In this document: positions 61,443-64,000 of the stretch, one piece after another
Layout of the letters: each line of letters begins with the position of its first letter
Numbering within the stretch: position 1 is the stretch's first letter
Source of the DNA: Pseudomonadota bacterium
GTDB taxonomy: Bacteria; Pseudomonadota; Gammaproteobacteria; Steroidobacterales; Steroidobacteraceae
DNA length: 64,000 nucleotides
NCBI GenBank assembly: GCA_023391815.1
Contig: JAEWAF010000064.1
Coordinates: 140,236-204,235 of the forward strand
Direction of reading: 5' to 3'
Position numbers and translations under genes: made by a program
Notes under the pieces: model-generated
Database searches by the model: none
What the model was told of the DNA's origin: nothing
Seen by the model: the letters and a program-made list of their open reading frames with translations, nothing else

Positions 61443-61949
61443 TCACGCCCGTGGCGATAGCGTGGCGGTCAGGGGCACGGAATAGGCCGTCTTCAAAGTC
61501 TTGCTGATGGGAAAGGTCACGAACTCGAATTTCACCGCGTCCTGGTTCGACAGGTCCTCGATGATGCGCTGATAGCTGTCGACCCCATCGGCGGCGATGG
61601 TCAGGAAGTAGTCCACCGTGCCGAGCACCGCCTGGCAGCCGACGATTTCGTTGACGTTGGCGACCAGCCGCTCGAACTGGCGTGCGCGCGCCACCGATGA
61701 GCCGAGCAGCCGTACTTGCACTACGAAGTAGGTGAGCCCGGCCAGACGTTTCATATCGATGTCCGCGTGATAGCCGCGAATGAACCCTTCCTGCTCCAGT
61801 CGTCGCATCCGTTCCCAACAACGCGTCGCCGACAGACCCACCTCGACGCTCATTTTGGTTTTCGACATGCGCCCGTCCCGATGCAGGGCCGCCAGGATCT
61901 TGTAGTCGAGTGCGTCCAAGGCGGAGGAGCGGGGTTTCGGACTGGACAT
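61443..61949 (-). CDS. Lrp/AsnC-family regulator
   Basis: The 168-residue regulator has an N-terminal helix-turn-helix (LDALDYKILAALHRDGRMSKTKMSVEVGLSATRCWERMRRLEQEGFI) and a RAM-type ligand domain with VQVRLL and VGCQAVLGTVDYFLTIAADGVDSYQRII. The ATG at 61949 has GGGAGAA upstream; the frame is open to 62015. It is divergent from the S41 peptidase and TonB-receptor genes and could regulate them. It differs clearly from the Lrp-type protein at 56177. Confidence 0.9.
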   Translation of the reverse strand: MSSPKPRSSALDALDYKILAALHRDGRMSKTKMSVEVGLSATRCWERMRRLEQEGFIRGYHADIDMKRLAGLTYFVVQVRLLGSSVARARQFERLVANVNEIVGCQAVLGTVDYFLTIAADGVDSYQRIIEDLSNQDAVKFEFVTFPISKTLKTAYSVPLTATLSPRA

Positions 61950-62254
61950 GAACGGTTCTCCCAACAGACAGGGCAAGAGAATAAACCGCTTGCTCGACGA
62001 CCAGCCACCGCGCACTCCCTGGCGGGGATTTCTCTCGCGACCAATCTCGCTGGCGAAGGAATCCCCCGCGCCTCAGATGGTCCTCGGCCGGTGCGGAAGC
62101 GGTGAGGCGAGCCATGCGGTCGCCGTAGAAGCGCCTGCATAGGAGCTTCATCGCGGGAGACTCATCCTCCAGCCTCGGCCCAATCCGAAAATTCGTTCGT
62201 CGCCCCGAACCTACACTTGCGAGCGCCGCGGGCCACCGCCTGCAGGGAGCTTGC
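61950..62254. other. 305-bp divergent intergenic region
   Basis: This gap separates the Lrp regulator from the S41 peptidase gene. It contains the Lrp ribosome site near 61958-61964 and GCAGGGAGC before the S41 ATG. CTACACTT near 62211 is a weak -10 candidate without a good -35. No small gene, terminator or repeat is evident. Confidence 0.45.
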
Positions 62255-63649
62255 ATGAGAACGAACCTGGTCCGAAGAACGCTCGCAGCGCTGGGTCTCA
62301 CAATTGCGGTTGTCGGAACTGCGTCTGCCGAAGCGCCGAGGCTGGCGGATCTCGCCGGGACATGGCAGATGCGTGGCTACGGAAAGGTCCTGGATATCTC
62401 CGCGCAACGTTTGGTGATCTACGACATCACCGACGTGAGCTGCGCGCGGGAAAAAGAGCTGCCGGTCGGTGACGCGACCGCAGAGTACGACCGGATTGCT
62501 CTGACACCGACCGGCTTCAGTGCCTTCGCCCCCGGCGGCATCACTCGATATGCATTCGAGCGGCTGAAAGCGTTGCCCGATCGATGCCGAGGCGGCGATG
62601 AGCAACCGTTGCGCGATCCGGAGCTGAACTTCTCGGTCCTGTGGCACGCCTTCCGTGAGAACTACGCATTCTTCGATCTGCGCGACGTGCGCTGGGACGA
62701 TATCTACGCGCGCTTCCGCCCGAAGGTTCTCACCGCGTCCACCGAGGAACAACTCTTCGACGTGCTCTCGCAGGTGCTCGCCGCGCTGAACGATGGTCAC
62801 GTCGGTTTACGTTCCGACAAACGCGAATTCAGCAGCGGCGGCCACGGTGAGATCTTCGACCTGTGGTCATCCGCCAATCCCATTAAAAGTCTCGAGGAAG
62901 CAGAAGGGCCATACCACAGCGCGATCGACTCGTTCGTGGTCGACGGCGTGCTGAAGGGGAATGCAAAGCATGGCGCGAACGGCATTTTGACCTGGGGCTG
63001 GGCCGCGCCGCGAGTTGGATACATCAACGTTGCACGCATGTACATGGAACCGATCGAGAACGGCATCGAGCTGCCCGAGCAGATCGAGCTGGTCGATCAA
63101 GCCATGCAACGCGCTTTGCAGGATCTGGCCAAAGCGCGGGCGCTCATCATCGATGCGCGCTTCAATCCGGGCGGCCACGACGCGATCGCGCTCAGCATCG
63201 TCGGTCATCTCACAACGGAGAAGCGCCTCGCGTTCACCAAGAAGGCGGTGACGAGCGACGGCTACACGGACACGCAGGAAGTCCACATCTCCCCGCGCGG
63301 CAAGCGGCAGTACACCGGACCGGTGTACTACCTGCAAAGTGGCAACACGGTCAGCGCCGCGGAAATTTTCTCACTGGCGATGATGTCGCTCCCCAATGTG
63401 ACACGAGTGGGCACACCCACGTATGGCGTGCTCTCCGATGTGCTGGTGAAGAAGTTGCCCAACGGCTGGTCGCTCGGGCTGTCGAACGAGCTCTACGTTG
63501 CCCGCGATGGCAACCTCTACGAGGGCAAGGGGATCCCGCCACATGTCGCGGTCCCGGCCAAAACGGCCAGGAATTTTCGAGAGCGCGTCCAGCTCGATAT
63601 CGATACGGCACTCGCGCTGATCCGAAAAGCAGACTCGGCTCCACGTTGA
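62255..63649 (+). CDS. S41-family serine peptidase, exported
   Basis: The 464-residue protein has a signal peptide (MRTNLVRRTLAALGLTIAVVGTASAEA), a small N-terminal beta domain (LADLAGTWQMRGYGKVLDIS), and the S41 fold. FSVLWHAFRENYAFFDLRDVRWDDIYARFRPKV and LNDGHVGLR are followed by LIIDARFNPGG and the nucleophile block LQSGNTVSAAEIFSLAM, then GTPTYGVLSD and GKGIPPHVAVP. It probably trims extracytoplasmic peptides. A TonB-dependent receptor begins 36 bases downstream, so peptide capture by both is plausible. It is only distantly similar to the S41 protein at 12185. Confidence 0.9.
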   Translation: MRTNLVRRTLAALGLTIAVVGTASAEAPRLADLAGTWQMRGYGKVLDISAQRLVIYDITDVSCAREKELPVGDATAEYDRIALTPTGFSAFAPGGITRYAFERLKALPDRCRGGDEQPLRDPELNFSVLWHAFRENYAFFDLRDVRWDDIYARFRPKVLTASTEEQLFDVLSQVLAALNDGHVGLRSDKREFSSGGHGEIFDLWSSANPIKSLEEAEGPYHSAIDSFVVDGVLKGNAKHGANGILTWGWAAPRVGYINVARMYMEPIENGIELPEQIELVDQAMQRALQDLAKARALIIDARFNPGGHDAIALSIVGHLTTEKRLAFTKKAVTSDGYTDTQEVHISPRGKRQYTGPVYYLQSGNTVSAAEIFSLAMMSLPNVTRVGTPTYGVLSDVLVKKLPNGWSLGLSNELYVARDGNLYEGKGIPPHVAVPAKTARNFRERVQLDIDTALALIRKADSAPR

Positions 63650-63685
63650 GCCCACGCGCGGTACGAAGAATAACGGGGGATTTCC

Positions 63686-64000
63686 ATGACTAGAAACACA
63701 CGAAGCCGCCGCTGCAGGGAAGCGACGCTGATATCGGTTGGCTGCCTTTCTGCGGTCGCCGCGCTGGCTCAGGAGGAGCCTTCCAGCGTGATACAGGAAG
63801 TGGTCGTCACGGCGACCAAGCGCACGGAGCGGCTGCTCGATGTGCCGCTGTCGGTATCGGCCATGAGCGGTGGGGATATCGAAGCGCGCGGCTTCTCACA
63901 ATTCGCCGATTATCTGAATACACTGCCCGGGGTGTACTTTCAGAATAGCGGGCCGGGCAGCTCGGACATCCGCATCCGTGGCATCGTCGCGACCGGCGGC
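63686..64000 (+). CDS. TonB-dependent outer-membrane receptor, N-terminal part (3' end outside window)
   Basis: The first 105 codons are present. GGGGGATTTCC precedes the ATG at 63686. The signal peptide (CLSAVAALAQEE) is followed by a TonB box VIQEVVVTATKRTERLLDVPLSVSAMS and the start of the plug domain (FADYLNTLPGVYFQNSGPGSSDIRIRGI). The full receptor continues beyond the window. It follows an S41 peptidase closely and probably shares its transcript. Confidence 0.88.
   Translation, partial: MTRNTRSRRCREATLISVGCLSAVAALAQEEPSSVIQEVVVTATKRTERLLDVPLSVSAMSGGDIEARGFSQFADYLNTLPGVYFQNSGPGSSDIRIRGIVATGG

Noticed and set aside
61321..62301. 326-residue minus-strand frame overlapping the second Lrp gene
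   Set aside because: The same-strand Lrp frame at 61443-61949 has clear helix-turn-helix and RAM blocks and a GGGAGAA ribosome site; the longer frame has neither.
1..64000. Mobile elements, CRISPR arrays, tRNA or rRNA genes, phage genes
   Set aside because: No transposase or integrase motifs, no regularly spaced short repeats, no tRNA-like cloverleaf and no rRNA segments were recognised on either strand.

Overview
The window looks like a chromosomal segment of a high-GC gammaproteobacterium of the Steroidobacter/Nevskia type. This is inferred from hopanoid genes, a proteobacterial class GN sortase with its vWA target, several TonB-dependent receptors, many secreted peptidases and hydrolases, and dense gene packing with ATGA overlaps. 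I see no rRNA, tRNA, CRISPR array, insertion sequence or phage gene. About 50 protein genes are supported; the first (hpnH) and last (a TonB-dependent receptor) are cut by the window edges.

Layout. 1-3672: end of a hopanoid cluster (hpnH, hpnM, a polyprenyl-synthetase-like protein without its aspartate-rich motifs, dxs). 3682-13495: scattered small-molecule and peptide genes: a proline-iminopeptidase-like hydrolase, a DmpA-type aminopeptidase, an Asp/Glu racemase, two LysR regulators, two metallo-beta-lactamase-fold hydrolases, a DJ-1/PfpI protein lacking its cysteine, and a MarR regulator with an S41 peptidase. 13719-20790: a 1474-residue surface protein with a GlyGly-CTERM-like tail converges on, and overlaps, a class GN sortase operon. 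21093-33837: a chemoreceptor, then two divergent peptide-utilisation operons (CPBP protease, amidohydrolase, AraC, APC permease; and S9 peptidase, TonB receptor, amidohydrolase). 34010-35979: an M23 peptidase and a GST-like protein.

36066-54955 is the most interesting part. A DctB/DctD-type two-component pair is flanked by three sigma-54 (-24/-12) promoters. Each promoter has two upstream inverted repeats of the form ATCGGC-N8-GCCGAT, spaced 32-33 bp apart and lying 83-94 bp from the promoter. The promoters precede an MHS-family carboxylate transporter, an eight-gene periplasmic redox operon (DUF1592, DUF1552, secreted-repeat protein, an unrecognised 371-residue protein, two c-type cytochromes of the c' fold, a HiPIP, a triheme cytochrome c), and a TonB-dependent receptor followed by a creatininase-like protein and an NHL propeller. 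I infer one regulon in which an outer-membrane receptor and a periplasmic electron-transfer system act on an unidentified substrate, with the MHS carrier importing an organic acid.

55061-64000: a secreted-repeat paralogue, an Lrp regulator divergent from a class III aminotransferase, gabD, a serine hydrolase, a second Lrp regulator, an S41 peptidase, and the start of another TonB receptor.
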